Positions 26,199 through 34,632 of a DNA stretch of 64,000 nucleotides are shown piece by piece. This stretch comes from Planococcus glaciei (GTDB lineage Bacteria; Bacillota; Bacilli; Bacillales_A; Planococcaceae). The stretch spans positions 605,796-669,795 of the forward strand of contig NZ_FNDC01000001.1 of the NCBI RefSeq assembly GCF_900099655.1, written 5' to 3'. Below the pieces are notes generated by a model. That model saw only the letters and a program-made list of their open reading frames with translations, was not told the origin of the DNA and made no database searches. Position numbers and translations under genes: made by a program. Within the stretch, counting starts at the first letter, position 1; each line of letters opens with the position of its first letter.

Positions 26199-26864
26199 TT
26201 ACGTTTTGCTTGCCGAGTTATTGAGGCGGCTACGCCGCTTCTGCACTGCAAGCGGAATGCCCGCCACAATACTAAAGACTATGATGCCCAGGATCACCAT
26301 TTTCGGGTTGCCGCTGATAAAACTGCTGCCTAAAAAATTCAAAGCAAAAGTCCCCGGAATGATGCCGATGATTGTTGCCAGTGCAAACGAGCTGAAGCGG
26401 ACTTTTGCAACGCCAGCCGCATAACTGACCAAGTCAAAACTCAATCCCGGAAACAGCCGGAACAGCAGGACATAAAAAAAGCCGTTCTGTTCCATCTGGG
26501 ACTGGATTTTCCCGGTGTTGCCCGTCCACTTTCCCTTGCCCAGGCCGGCGCCCAATTTTCGGGCCACGAAAAACGACAGAAACGCCCCCAGCGACGCGCC
26601 GAGAACGGTGTAGAGGGTGCCCATCCAAGCGCCGAAGGCCAAGCCTCCGGCGAGGGACAGGATTGAAGCTGGAAAGAACAGCAAAGGCCGGATGGTGTAT
26701 GCCGCAATGTAAATGACGGGTGCCCATAGCCCGAACGACAAGATCCAGCTGCGAAGGCTGTCCACGTCAAACTGAAGAACCGAACGGCTAAACCAGACCG
26801 CCAAACCCACGGCAACAGCCACCAGCAGCCATTTTCCCGCCTTTACAGCCCTATTCATATTCAC
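26199..26864 (-). CDS. TVP38/TMEM64 (VTT/DedA-like) membrane protein
   Basis: 221 residues with five to six membrane segments. The VTT-domain signatures FFPASILSLAGGLAFG and GLSFDLVSYAAGVA, and the preceding FYVLLFRLFPG, are present. It starts at a GTG that overlaps the stop codon of the reductase gene (GTGA). An ATG two codons later is also possible. E. coli ydjX and ydjZ, in the same cluster as ynjB, are homologues. In some bacteria this domain is fused to the reductase that here is the adjacent gene. The transported or scrambled substrate is unknown. Confidence 0.87.
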   Translation of the reverse strand: MNMNRAVKAGKWLLVAVAVGLAVWFSRSVLQFDVDSLRSWILSFGLWAPVIYIAAYTIRPLLFFPASILSLAGGLAFGAWMGTLYTVLGASLGAFLSFFVARKLGAGLGKGKWTGNTGKIQSQMEQNGFFYVLLFRLFPGLSFDLVSYAAGVAKVRFSSFALATIIGIIPGTFALNFLGSSFISGNPKMVILGIIVFSIVAGIPLAVQKRRSRLNNSASKT

Positions 26865-28744
26865 GCGTTGCGGGTATGCGTTGAAATGCCGATATAGCGG
26901 TTTCTCATTTCATTATAACGCTTGCGGTTGACTCCGGCATCTGAGTAGCCGACCCGTGAAGCGGACCGGAATTCGATTTGCTGGGCTGCGTCGTTAAAAT
27001 AGAATTCAATATCGTCTTTGAACTTCAATCCTTTCGATTTTGCAATCGCATGGACGTAGTTCTCTTGAACTTGAACAATCGAGACGCCTTCATAGCCTTT
27101 CAGCATGCCGATCAAGTTTTTCTTCGCCTCTTCCTTGCTGCCATTGTAAGGCCAGGCCGGAACAAATTTGTCCGATTTGGCGGATTGGGAAGAAACCGCG
27201 TTCGGTGTCGATGGAACTGGTTTTAAGCGGCCGTTTTCGACGCCCAATTTCGGCTGGGCATTGTTTTTGATGGCCATGTTCGCAATGCCGATGCCGGCTG
27301 CTGCAACCGTTCCATAGATTCCTATTTTTTTCGCAGGCAGTTCCCCGGCTTTTGCCTTGTTGAAGGTTTTCACGACCGGCTGGTTCAATAGATTGTCGAC
27401 ATAGACTTTCTTGCCGATTTTCACCAGTACTTCGCTGTAGGTCGGATATGGATGGATGACTCCTGATAATTTGCCCATGTTGATGTTCAGCGACTTGATG
27501 GTCTGGATTTGGCTGATGATTTCACCCGCACGGTCCCCCAGAATGCTGGCGCCCAAGATATAGCCCTTTTTATCCAAAATAATTTTCACTTTGCCGATGC
27601 TGTCTTTTTTCGTATTCGCCCGGTCCAAGTCAGCGTATTCGTGTTCATAAACGCGGATCGAATCGCCGTGTTTCTCCCGTGCTTCTTCTTCTGACAAGCC
27701 GGATCTGCCCAGTTCCGGATCCGTGTATGTACACCATGTGACATGCTCGTAATCCATTTTTTTATTGATTGGCAAAATGGCATTTTGTGTGGCTGTAATG
27801 CCTTGCACATTGGCCATATGTGACAACTGGTAAGGGCCGACCACATCACCGATGGCATAGACCCCTTTGGCGGTCGTCTCCAGATGTTCATCCACTTGGA
27901 TGCTCTTCGAATCGTATTGGACACCCGCTTTTTCCAGGTCATATCCTGTGACATTCGCCTTGCGGCCAAGTGCTACGAGCAAGCCTTCTCCGGAAACGGT
28001 CATTTCTTTGCCGTCTTTTTCAATGACCAAATCGATGCGGCTGCCTTCTTGATTCGCTTTCACAGCGGTAGCTGACGTATGGATGGCTACGCCTTCATCA
28101 ACCAGGCGCTGCTGGATCATCAAGACCAATTCCTCTTCGTCTTTCGGCAATATCCGTTCAAACTTCTCAACAAGCGTCACTTTAATGCCTAAACGGTTCA
28201 AGGCCTGCGCCATTTCGACGCCAATCGCGCCTCCGCCGAGAATGGTCATCGATTCCGGGAAAGACTTTTGCTTAAATATGGTTTCATTCGTTAAATAAGA
28301 TACTTTGTCGAGTCCTTTGATTGGCGGAACCATCGGAGATGAACCCGTGGAAAGGATGATTTTCTTCGCTTCGATGCGCTCTCCGTTGACTTCCACTGCG
28401 TGTGGACTCACAAATTTCGCGTATCCATTGATAAAATCGATGCCGGATTTCTTCAGCACTTCGGGAGATTCGCCTGAGTATACTTTTTGGATGATATCCT
28501 GGATGTCTTTTAATACGGCCGAGGTATCGACTTTTAAATCCGGGGTATATTTTTTGGCGTGGTGAACTTCTTCCGCGATATTGATCAGCGACTTGCTAGG
28601 AATACAACCTGACCACGTACATTCGCCGCCTGGCAGGTTTTTGTCGATCAAGACGACTTTTTTGGAAAAGCCCGCTCCTGTAAATGCTGCTGTCAGTCCG
28701 GCTGCACCGGCTCCTATTACTGCGATATCATACTTCTTTGCCAT
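26861..28744 (-). CDS. MerA/Lpd-like FAD disulfide reductase fused to a DUF1499 domain
   Basis: 627 residues. The class I pyridine nucleotide-disulfide reductase part (1 to about 465) has VIGAGAAGLTAA for FAD, the redox pair Cys42-Cys47 in ECTWSGC, and a C-terminal HPYPTYSE as catalytic His-Glu. A hydrophobic segment follows (about 475-495, YGTVAAAGIGIANMAI). Then comes a DUF1499 domain (about 530-620) with VPAWPYNG, DIEFYFND and RSASRVGYSDAGVNRKR. The MerA N-terminal metal-binding domain and C-terminal Cys pair are absent, so mercury reduction is unlikely. The ATG at 28744 was chosen over one three codons upstream that abuts AAAGGGA. Confidence 0.87.
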   Translation of the reverse strand: MAKKYDIAVIGAGAAGLTAAFTGAGFSKKVVLIDKNLPGGECTWSGCIPSKSLINIAEEVHHAKKYTPDLKVDTSAVLKDIQDIIQKVYSGESPEVLKKSGIDFINGYAKFVSPHAVEVNGERIEAKKIILSTGSSPMVPPIKGLDKVSYLTNETIFKQKSFPESMTILGGGAIGVEMAQALNRLGIKVTLVEKFERILPKDEEELVLMIQQRLVDEGVAIHTSATAVKANQEGSRIDLVIEKDGKEMTVSGEGLLVALGRKANVTGYDLEKAGVQYDSKSIQVDEHLETTAKGVYAIGDVVGPYQLSHMANVQGITATQNAILPINKKMDYEHVTWCTYTDPELGRSGLSEEEAREKHGDSIRVYEHEYADLDRANTKKDSIGKVKIILDKKGYILGASILGDRAGEIISQIQTIKSLNINMGKLSGVIHPYPTYSEVLVKIGKKVYVDNLLNQPVVKTFNKAKAGELPAKKIGIYGTVAAAGIGIANMAIKNNAQPKLGVENGRLKPVPSTPNAVSSQSAKSDKFVPAWPYNGSKEEAKKNLIGMLKGYEGVSIVQVQENYVHAIAKSKGLKFKDDIEFYFNDAAQQIEFRSASRVGYSDAGVNRKRYNEMRNRYIGISTHTRNA

Positions 28745-28816
28745 GTTTATCATTCCCTTTCTGTTTGTGGAATTTTATATTGTAGAACCATCAATCACGT
28801 TGCCGTGTTTTAACGC

Positions 28817-28849
28817 CCTGCTATTCCAACGCACAAGCGCGATAGCAGG
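28817..28849. promoter_or_regulatory. Inverted repeat between the divergent reductase and CDP-alcohol genes
   Basis: CCTGCTAT (28817-28824) and ATAGCAGG (28842-28849) are perfect complements 17 bases apart, inside the only intergenic region of the divergent cluster. It is a candidate operator or RNA hairpin. No regulator gene lies adjacent. Confidence 0.4.
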
Positions 28850-28907
28850 ATTGAAAGCCGAACCTGTTATATACTGGACCTATCTTATTAACGAAAAGGT
28901 GAAGCAG

Positions 28908-29489
28908 ATGCTCGATACACATGCCCGAAAACACGTGCAGCCAGTGGTGGAAAAAACAGCTGATTTCCTTTTGAAAAGGGGATTTACTGCCAATAGCATA
29001 ACAAAAATCGCCTTCGTAATCGGGGTATCTTCAGGAGCTTTCATTTACTTGGACCAGCCGGTTCTGGCGGTGCTCGTTCTGTGGCTCTCCGGTTACCTCG
29101 ATGTCGTCGATGGCACCATGGCACGGAAAACCAAACCTTCCCCTTGGGGCACTTTGCTGGATATCAGCTTTGACCGCCTCGTGGAACTGAGCGTCATTAT
29201 CGGACTGGCATTCCGTTTTCCGGATTCAATGTGGGCGCTGCTGCTTTTGAGCGCTTCCATCGTCGTTGCCATGACCGTTTTCCTGACAGTCGGCGCCTTG
29301 TCTGATAAAAAAGGAATGAAATCTTTTTACTACCAGGCCGGGCTTGCTGAAAGAACAGAAGGTTTTATACTGTTTACCCTAATGATCGTTTTTTCAACAT
29401 ATTTAACGACATTTACGCTGCTTTTTTTAGCGGTCCAGATATTCACGATTGGCCAGCGCATGGCAGAAGCTAGACGGCTTTTAAAGTAA
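28908..29489 (+). CDS. CDP-alcohol phosphatidyltransferase-family protein (YnjF-like)
   Basis: Integral membrane enzyme of 193 residues with about six helices. The complete catalytic motif D65-x2-D68-G-x2-A-R-x7-G81-x3-D85-x3-D89 is present (DVVDGTMAR...GTLLDISFD). It transfers a phosphatidyl group from CDP-diacylglycerol to an alcohol, or a CDP-alcohol headgroup, but the acceptor is not readable. AAGGTG precedes the ATG at 28908. The long open frame upstream overlaps the divergent reductase gene and is not coding. E. coli ynjF lies in the equivalent cluster. Confidence 0.88.
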   Translation: MLDTHARKHVQPVVEKTADFLLKRGFTANSITKIAFVIGVSSGAFIYLDQPVLAVLVLWLSGYLDVVDGTMARKTKPSPWGTLLDISFDRLVELSVIIGLAFRFPDSMWALLLLSASIVVAMTVFLTVGALSDKKGMKSFYYQAGLAERTEGFILFTLMIVFSTYLTTFTLLFLAVQIFTIGQRMAEARRLLK

Positions 29490-29504
29490 AGGAGAGGTCA
29501 AAGG

Positions 29505-30593
29505 ATGAAGACATTAACGCTGGTTGGAGGCGGACATGCCCATTTGCATTGCCTGGAGCAGTTGAAAAAAGAGCCGCAAAGAGACTGGCGGGTCGTCCTG
29601 ATTTCCCCTTCCCGCCATCAGTATTATTCCGGCATGTTTTCAGGCTATGCAGAAGGCATTTACCGATTGGACGACATCCGGATCGATCTGCAAAAACTTT
29701 GTGAACAAGCAGGGGCAATCTTTATCAAAGACCGGATTGCGGGTGTCGACAGCCACAATAAAAGACTGGCCGGAACAAAAGGTGTTTACCCGTTTGATGT
29801 GGCATCGTTCGATGTTGGATCACAGAACGATATTCCGGCTGAATTGGCTGAGCGGGTATCCGAGATCAAACCGAATTACCGGTTTCCGGAAGCTTTGTTG
29901 AAGTTCCGGGAAGCCGCTTATCCGGTGATTGCCGGCGGAGGGGCTTCCGGAGTCGAAATGGCGTTTTCCGTGTTAGCCTGGAGAAAAAAGAACGGCTTGC
30001 TGCCCAATGTCTCTTTGTTCAGTTCCTCTTCTTTGCTGCCTGGCCACGGGGCAATGGCTGCCCAAAAAATTGAAGCGATCGCCAGGCGAAAAGCCTTGCC
30101 TTTTTTCACGGACGAACGAATTGAATCGGTTGATGAACACTCCGTATCGACCCAAAGCGGCCGAACCTACCCGCAATCGGATCTGCTCTGGCTAACCGGC
30201 CCGAAAAGCCCCGGCTTTTTCAAGCGTTCCGGTTTGACGACAGATGCCGGCGGCTTTCTGCTCGTCAACGACTCCCTGCAGAGCCTGTCACATCCAGACC
30301 TTTTTGGCGCCGGCGACTGCATTGCCATTGACCGCTATCCTGCGCTGGCTAAAAACGGCGTCTATGCAGTCCGCCAAGGCCCCGTGCTTTGGAATAACTT
30401 GAGAAACCAGTTAGGCGGAAAACAATTGGCTGTTTTCACGCCCCAGAAAAACTTCTTATCACTCTTGTCTACAGGCGGGGGTGAAGCTTTTCTAATGTAC
30501 GGCAAACGGGCTGTCCACGGAAAACTGCCTTGGCTGCTGAAACAGCGGATCGACCAAAAGTTCATGCAGCGCTTTAAAAGACTTTATGAATAA
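29505..30593 (+). CDS. FAD/NAD(P)-dependent oxidoreductase of the SelD-N-terminal-fusion type
   Basis: 362 residues. The dinucleotide motif VGGGHAHLHCLEQL starts the protein, a second fold lies near residue 140 (VIAGGGASGVEMA), and FGAGDCIAI is the C-terminal FAD motif. The family resembles NADH dehydrogenase type II and is known as the domain fused ahead of selenophosphate synthetase in some bacteria. Here it stands without SelD. No redox-active CxxxxC is present. It is 15 bases after the CDP-alcohol gene with AAAGGAGAGG between, so the two form an operon. Confidence 0.82.
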   Translation: MKTLTLVGGGHAHLHCLEQLKKEPQRDWRVVLISPSRHQYYSGMFSGYAEGIYRLDDIRIDLQKLCEQAGAIFIKDRIAGVDSHNKRLAGTKGVYPFDVASFDVGSQNDIPAELAERVSEIKPNYRFPEALLKFREAAYPVIAGGGASGVEMAFSVLAWRKKNGLLPNVSLFSSSSLLPGHGAMAAQKIEAIARRKALPFFTDERIESVDEHSVSTQSGRTYPQSDLLWLTGPKSPGFFKRSGLTTDAGGFLLVNDSLQSLSHPDLFGAGDCIAIDRYPALAKNGVYAVRQGPVLWNNLRNQLGGKQLAVFTPQKNFLSLLSTGGGEAFLMYGKRAVHGKLPWLLKQRIDQKFMQRFKRLYE

Positions 30594-30615
30594 CCCAAGC
30601 CCTCTTTATAGAAAA

Positions 30616-30664
30616 GCAAAGAACGTTCGCCCTGGTTTCCAATCCTCAGCGAACGTTCTTTTTG
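30616..30664. terminator. Rho-independent terminator, probably bidirectional
   Basis: AAAGAACGTTCGC / GCGAACGTTCTTTTT hairpin between the plus-strand oxidoreductase and the convergent VOC gene. Confidence 0.85.
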
Positions 30665-30692
30665 TCCTTTTTTCACTTATAAATTCTTTGCG

Positions 30693-31073
30693 CTATGCCT
30701 TTTTCTCCATCACTGCAAAATAATTCTCTTCCCGGTCGGCGAAATTGAACACACGGCCAAATGGCATCTCATCGATTTCACCAACGGTAATGCCCTGTTC
30801 CGACAGGCGGCTATGCAACTGATCGAGCTTGTCCGTATAAAACATCAGCGAAGGCGTTCCCAGGTTCAAGCCTGGCGACATGCTCGCGACAGCTTCTTTG
30901 TTATGCAGAACAAGCGTTGTGCCAGCTCCGCTATTCGGCGCAACTTCAACCCATCTCATGCCCCCTGTCGCCTGTTCTGCAACCACTTGAAAACCGACTG
31001 TCTCCGTCCAAAACCGTTTAGCCTCCTCCTGGTCATTGACATACAGCATCACTTGCCCAAGTTTATCGATCAC
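30693..31073 (-). CDS. VOC-superfamily (glyoxalase/bleomycin-resistance-like) protein
   Basis: 126 residues with two beta-alpha-beta-beta-beta modules. It opens with GQVMLYVNDQEEAKRFWTETVGF and ends with FGRVFNFADREENYFAVME. A metal-binding or ligand-binding role is likely for the fold, but substrates vary widely and cannot be named. It is monocistronic. Confidence 0.82.
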   Translation of the reverse strand: MIDKLGQVMLYVNDQEEAKRFWTETVGFQVVAEQATGGMRWVEVAPNSGAGTTLVLHNKEAVASMSPGLNLGTPSLMFYTDKLDQLHSRLSEQGITVGEIDEMPFGRVFNFADREENYFAVMEKKA

Positions 31074-31159
31074 TGGTTTCCCTCCTTCATTAATTAAACA
31101 TGTATATATCCCGAATATTAAAACAATTCATCGTCCATGTAAACAACTTCTCGATGAAT

Positions 31160-31198
31160 AAAAAAAGAACCTCCATCCCGAAAAGGAATGAAGGTTCA
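31160..31198 (-). terminator. Terminator of mqo
   Basis: On the minus strand, GAACCTTCATTCC pairs with GGGATGGAGGTTC, followed by a seven-base T-run. Confidence 0.88.
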
Positions 31199-31206
31199 TT
31201 TGCGTA

Positions 31207-32727
31207 TTAGTTGCTTAGTACTTCTTCTTTCGCCATCGCTTCAAGTTCGTCTTTCAACTGAAGCGTCTCAGCGGTTGTTTTGTGGACTTCACGGAGAAGT
31301 GCCGGATTTTCCATCAACGAAACGCCGTAAGATGGAATCATTTCTTTGATTTTCGGCTCCCAGCTGTTGATTTGTTCTGGGAAGCATTTTTCAAAAATCT
31401 CAAGCATCGCGTGCACAGCAGTTGAAGCACCTGGAGAAGCGCCAAGAAGCGCTGCAATCGATCCGTCTTCAGCTGTTACAATTTCCGTACCGAACTGAAG
31501 CGTTCCTTTGCCTTTGTCGGTGTCTTTGATGACCTGGACGCGCTGTCCAGCGACAACGACATCCCAATCTTCCACTTTGGCATTCGGGATGAATTCGCGC
31601 AGTTCTTCAACGCGCTTTTCATTCGACAGCAATACTTGCTGAACCAAATACTTGGTCAATGACATTTCTTTCGCTCCTGCCGCAAGCATCGTGAAGACAT
31701 TGTTCGGTTTAACTGATCCGATCAAGTCCATGTTCGAGCCTGTTTTCAGGAACTTCGGAGAGAAGCCGGCAAACGGTCCGAACAACAAGGATTTTTTGTT
31801 GTCGATAAAGCGTGTGTCCAAGTGAGGAACGGACATTGGCGGAGCACCGAGCTTCGCTTTGCCGTATACTTTTGCATGATGCTGCTCGACGATTTCCGGA
31901 TCTTTGCATACCAGGAACAGCCCGCTTACCGGGAAGCCGCCAATGTGCTTCGATTCAGGAATGCCTGTTTTTTGTAGCAATGGAAGGCTTCCGCCTCCGC
32001 CGCCGATAAATACGAAGTCCGCGTTATGGTATTTAATCTTATCGTCCGCCATATCGAGCACTTTAACTTCCCATTTGCCGTCGCCGCTGCGTTTGATGTC
32101 TTTTACCGTGTGGTTGTAATTGATCTCCACATCCTGCTCTTTCAAATGTTCAAAGAGCATTTTGGTCAAAGCACCGAAGTTGACGTCTGTTCCGGAGTCG
32201 ATTTTTGTTGCAGCAATCGGCTCGTCTACCGTACGGCCTTCCATAATTAAAGGAATCCATTCTTTCAGTTTTTCAGGGTTATCGGAAAATTCCATTCCAT
32301 GGAACAACGGGTTTTTCGACAAGGCTTCAAAACGTTTGTTCAGGAAGCTCACATTGTCTTCTCCCTGCACCAAACTCATATGCGGAATAGACATGATGAA
32401 ATCCTGCGGGTTGGCAATGCGTTTGTTTTTCACAAGGAAAGACCAGAACTGTCTTGAAAGCTGGAACTGCTCGTTGATATTGATCGCTTTTTTGATCTCA
32501 ACGGTGCCGTCCTCTTTCTCTGGCGTATAGTTCAGCTCGCAAAGTGCAGCGTGGCCGGTACCGGCGTTGTTCCATTCGTTAGAACTTTCTGCTCCTGCCT
32601 GTTCAAGCTTTTCAAATACTTTGACGTTCCATTCCGGTGCCAATTCTTTAATCATTGATCCCAAAGTGGCACTCATAATTCCAGCACCGATTAAAATAAT
32701 GTCTTTCTTATTTTGTTGGTTGCCCAT
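31207..32727 (-). CDS. mqo: Malate:quinone oxidoreductase
   Basis: Membrane-associated FAD enzyme of 506 residues that oxidises L-malate to oxaloacetate and reduces the quinone pool, in the TCA cycle. The N-terminal FAD motif is [16 protein letters not shown], followed by [23 protein letters not shown] (given as its span, about residues 47-69). [17 protein letters not shown] and [10 protein letters not shown] are characteristic. The length fits the family. Two closely spaced signals, AAGGAAGG and the ATG, define the start. No operon partner. Confidence 0.95.
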   Translation of the reverse strand: MGNQQNKKDIILIGAGIMSATLGSMIKELAPEWNVKVFEKLEQAGAESSNEWNNAGTGHAALCELNYTPEKEDGTVEIKKAININEQFQLSRQFWSFLVKNKRIANPQDFIMSIPHMSLVQGEDNVSFLNKRFEALSKNPLFHGMEFSDNPEKLKEWIPLIMEGRTVDEPIAATKIDSGTDVNFGALTKMLFEHLKEQDVEINYNHTVKDIKRSGDGKWEVKVLDMADDKIKYHNADFVFIGGGGGSLPLLQKTGIPESKHIGGFPVSGLFLVCKDPEIVEQHHAKVYGKAKLGAPPMSVPHLDTRFIDNKKSLLFGPFAGFSPKFLKTGSNMDLIGSVKPNNVFTMLAAGAKEMSLTKYLVQQVLLSNEKRVEELREFIPNAKVEDWDVVVAGQRVQVIKDTDKGKGTLQFGTEIVTAEDGSIAALLGASPGASTAVHAMLEIFEKCFPEQINSWEPKIKEMIPSYGVSLMENPALLREVHKTTAETLQLKDELEAMAKEEVLSN

Positions 32728-33103
32728 TATAACCTTCCTTTTCTACTCTATTGTTGGCAGATCAGATGCAAATCTTCCGGGTCAGGAACTTGTCCAAAAA
32801 TCCGAAAATGGCCAAAAACCGCACCTTTTCTGTCTTTATACTAACTATATCACAGTGAATGGTTATTATTTACGTATTCAAACATCCTCTATTATACGTG
32901 ATTTAGATAAAAAAGTCCTTATAGAATGCTTGAAAAACAGACGAAAAAGGCCCTCTCGCAGAGCGCCTTCTTCAATCATTGCCTTCTGTTTTCCGCTGGA
33001 ACCAAAAAGATTCCAGCAAGCTCGGTCTGTCAAAATTTAAAAGTTCCAGCTTGGTCGTTGTTTTAGCTGCCTGGCACTCAAAAAAACTGCTTCAACCCTC
33101 CTC
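32728..33103. other. Intergenic region upstream of mqo
   Basis: 376 bases without a supportable gene. It contains a GGCCCTCT / AGAGCGCC near-palindrome at about 32950 and an AT-rich stretch at 32830-32930 that probably holds the mqo promoter, but no clear -35/-10 pair or known regulatory motif was found. Confidence 0.5.
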
Positions 33104-33601
33104 TTACGTCGCAGCTGCCGAAGAAGCTGCCGCCTGATCGGATTTGACGCAGTCAATGGCAACAACCAGCGCAATTACTGCAGTCTCCATTTCTTCGTCC
33201 AATACCTGCACTTTATAGCTGTCGCCCCAAGTGAACCATTCCTTGCTCACTTGGCCAACTACTTCGCCGTTCTGCAGGATTTGAAAATCCATGTCCCACC
33301 AATTCCCCTGGACATCCAAGCCTGCCCCTTCAATTGTGTAGCGGGCCTTTAAGAAAGTGAATTCCTTCTTGATTGTCAGGGCTTCCCGGCCGTTCACTTC
33401 CACAAAAAACTTGGGAAGGAAACTGAAGGTTTTTTTCGTGATCAGGGCAACTTCGTCCCTCTTCGTGTTCAGGATGGAAAACGTCTTTGGAATCTGCAAA
33501 AAACTGCCTTCCACGTAATACACGTCCTGTTCCTGCTGATCTTTCACCGTAAATTTGCCGCTTAGGCTGAAGACTTTTTGCTTGATATAAAATTGTTTCA
33601 T
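33104..33601 (-). CDS. LURP-one-related/YxjI-family protein
   Basis: 165 residues. It begins MKQFYIKQKVFSLSGKFTV and consists of regularly spaced beta strands of the Tubby-like C-terminal fold, as in B. subtilis YxjI. Recurrent strands such as QIPKTFSIL, VALITKKTFSFLPKF and EFTFLKARYTIEG are visible. There is no signal peptide. The C-terminal tail is alanine/serine-rich. A membrane-phospholipid-binding role is proposed for the fold, but none is proven here. Confidence 0.85.
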   Translation of the reverse strand: MKQFYIKQKVFSLSGKFTVKDQQEQDVYYVEGSFLQIPKTFSILNTKRDEVALITKKTFSFLPKFFVEVNGREALTIKKEFTFLKARYTIEGAGLDVQGNWWDMDFQILQNGEVVGQVSKEWFTWGDSYKVQVLDEEMETAVIALVVAIDCVKSDQAAASSAAAT

Positions 33602-33807
33602 GGATGGCCCTCCTTTGGTGAGTTAATGGATAAAACTTGCCTACCTGCATTTCGAATAAATGGCCATGCTTTCGGAAGTCATACAAACGCTTATATTCCT
33701 ATATACGGTTTGAATCCGGAAAAGCTTCATAATAATTAATATTTCTTAATAGATTTCCAGGCATTATACTAAAGGCAATTATTCCTTTCAGAAAGGATTG
33801 GTTCAAA

Positions 33808-34377
33808 ATGGAAATCGAGAATTTGATCCACACAAAGACCCGGCAGGAACTGAGGGATTGGCTGGAGGCGAATGCAGCGACCGAGAAGTTTTGCTGGGTC
33901 GTGGTGAGCGTGGCTCCGCGCCCCGGCGTCATCCAGTATTTAGATGCCGTGGAAGAAGCCTTATGCTTTGGCTGGATCGACAGCACGAAAAAGCGCATAT
34001 CGGACACGGAAGTGGCGCAAAGGCTTTCTCCGCGGAAGAAGAACAGCAACTTCACCGAGTTGAACAAAGAGCGAATCCGCAGGCTGGAGAAATTGGGCTT
34101 GATGAAAGAAGCAGGCTTGAACGTTCTCCCGGATATGCGCCCGGAATCGTTTGTGATCGACTCCGAAATCGAAGACCGTCTGAAACAAGACCCGCACGTA
34201 TACCGGAACTTTCTCGGTTTCCCGGAACTGTACAGGTGGATCCGGATTGACACCATCCAGAGCTACCGGAATGAACCGGATGTTTTCAATAAAAAATTGG
34301 AAAAATTCATTGAAAATACGAAGGAAAACAATATGTATGGCCAGTGGAATGACAATGGCCGCTTGATCAACTATTAA
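33808..34377 (+). CDS. YdeI/OmpD-associated family protein
   Basis: 189 residues. The family opening is followed by EEALCFGWIDSTKKRIS and QRLSPRKKNSNFTELNKERIRRLE (about 65-95), which are the hallmark segments of YdeI-type proteins. Members have been linked to resistance to antimicrobial peptides or bacteriocins in Gram-negative bacteria; the biochemical activity is unknown. AGAAAGGATTG precedes the ATG. It is divergent from the YxjI-like gene. Confidence 0.8.
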   Translation: MEIENLIHTKTRQELRDWLEANAATEKFCWVVVSVAPRPGVIQYLDAVEEALCFGWIDSTKKRISDTEVAQRLSPRKKNSNFTELNKERIRRLEKLGLMKEAGLNVLPDMRPESFVIDSEIEDRLKQDPHVYRNFLGFPELYRWIRIDTIQSYRNEPDVFNKKLEKFIENTKENNMYGQWNDNGRLINY

Positions 34378-34436
34378 ATCCTGGCATTGAGAAAATTCAC
34401 CGCCTCTCCAAATTTTTTATTGCCTCCCTATTCATC

Positions 34437-34466
34437 AAAAAGGCTTTTGCTTAAGCCTTTTTATTT
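34437..34466 (+). terminator. Rho-independent terminator
   Basis: AAAAAGGCTT / AAGCCTTTTT hairpin with a T-rich tail, after the YdeI-family gene. Confidence 0.82.
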
Positions 34467-34632
34467 TGGCTTTTTCTTCCTATAATGCCTTGTTGGAGAG
34501 GCCAGTGTATGTCTCCTTTACTTCTTCCTAATATTTCCCTAAATTCTACTCAAATTCTCATGCCATTCTCATAATTTTCTCATAATCTCAGGGTAACTTA
34601 GAGAGTATCAGAAGTTGAGGAGGAGTTTAGAG

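Noticed and set aside
26861..28744. Mercuric reductase of a mer operon
   Set aside because: No merR, merT or merP, no N-terminal heavy-metal domain and no C-terminal cysteine pair; the neighbours are the YnjBCD system.
28581..28907. Long 5' extension of the CDP-alcohol phosphatidyltransferase frame
   Set aside because: It overlaps the divergent reductase gene, has no family similarity, and a good ribosome binding site precedes the ATG at 28908.
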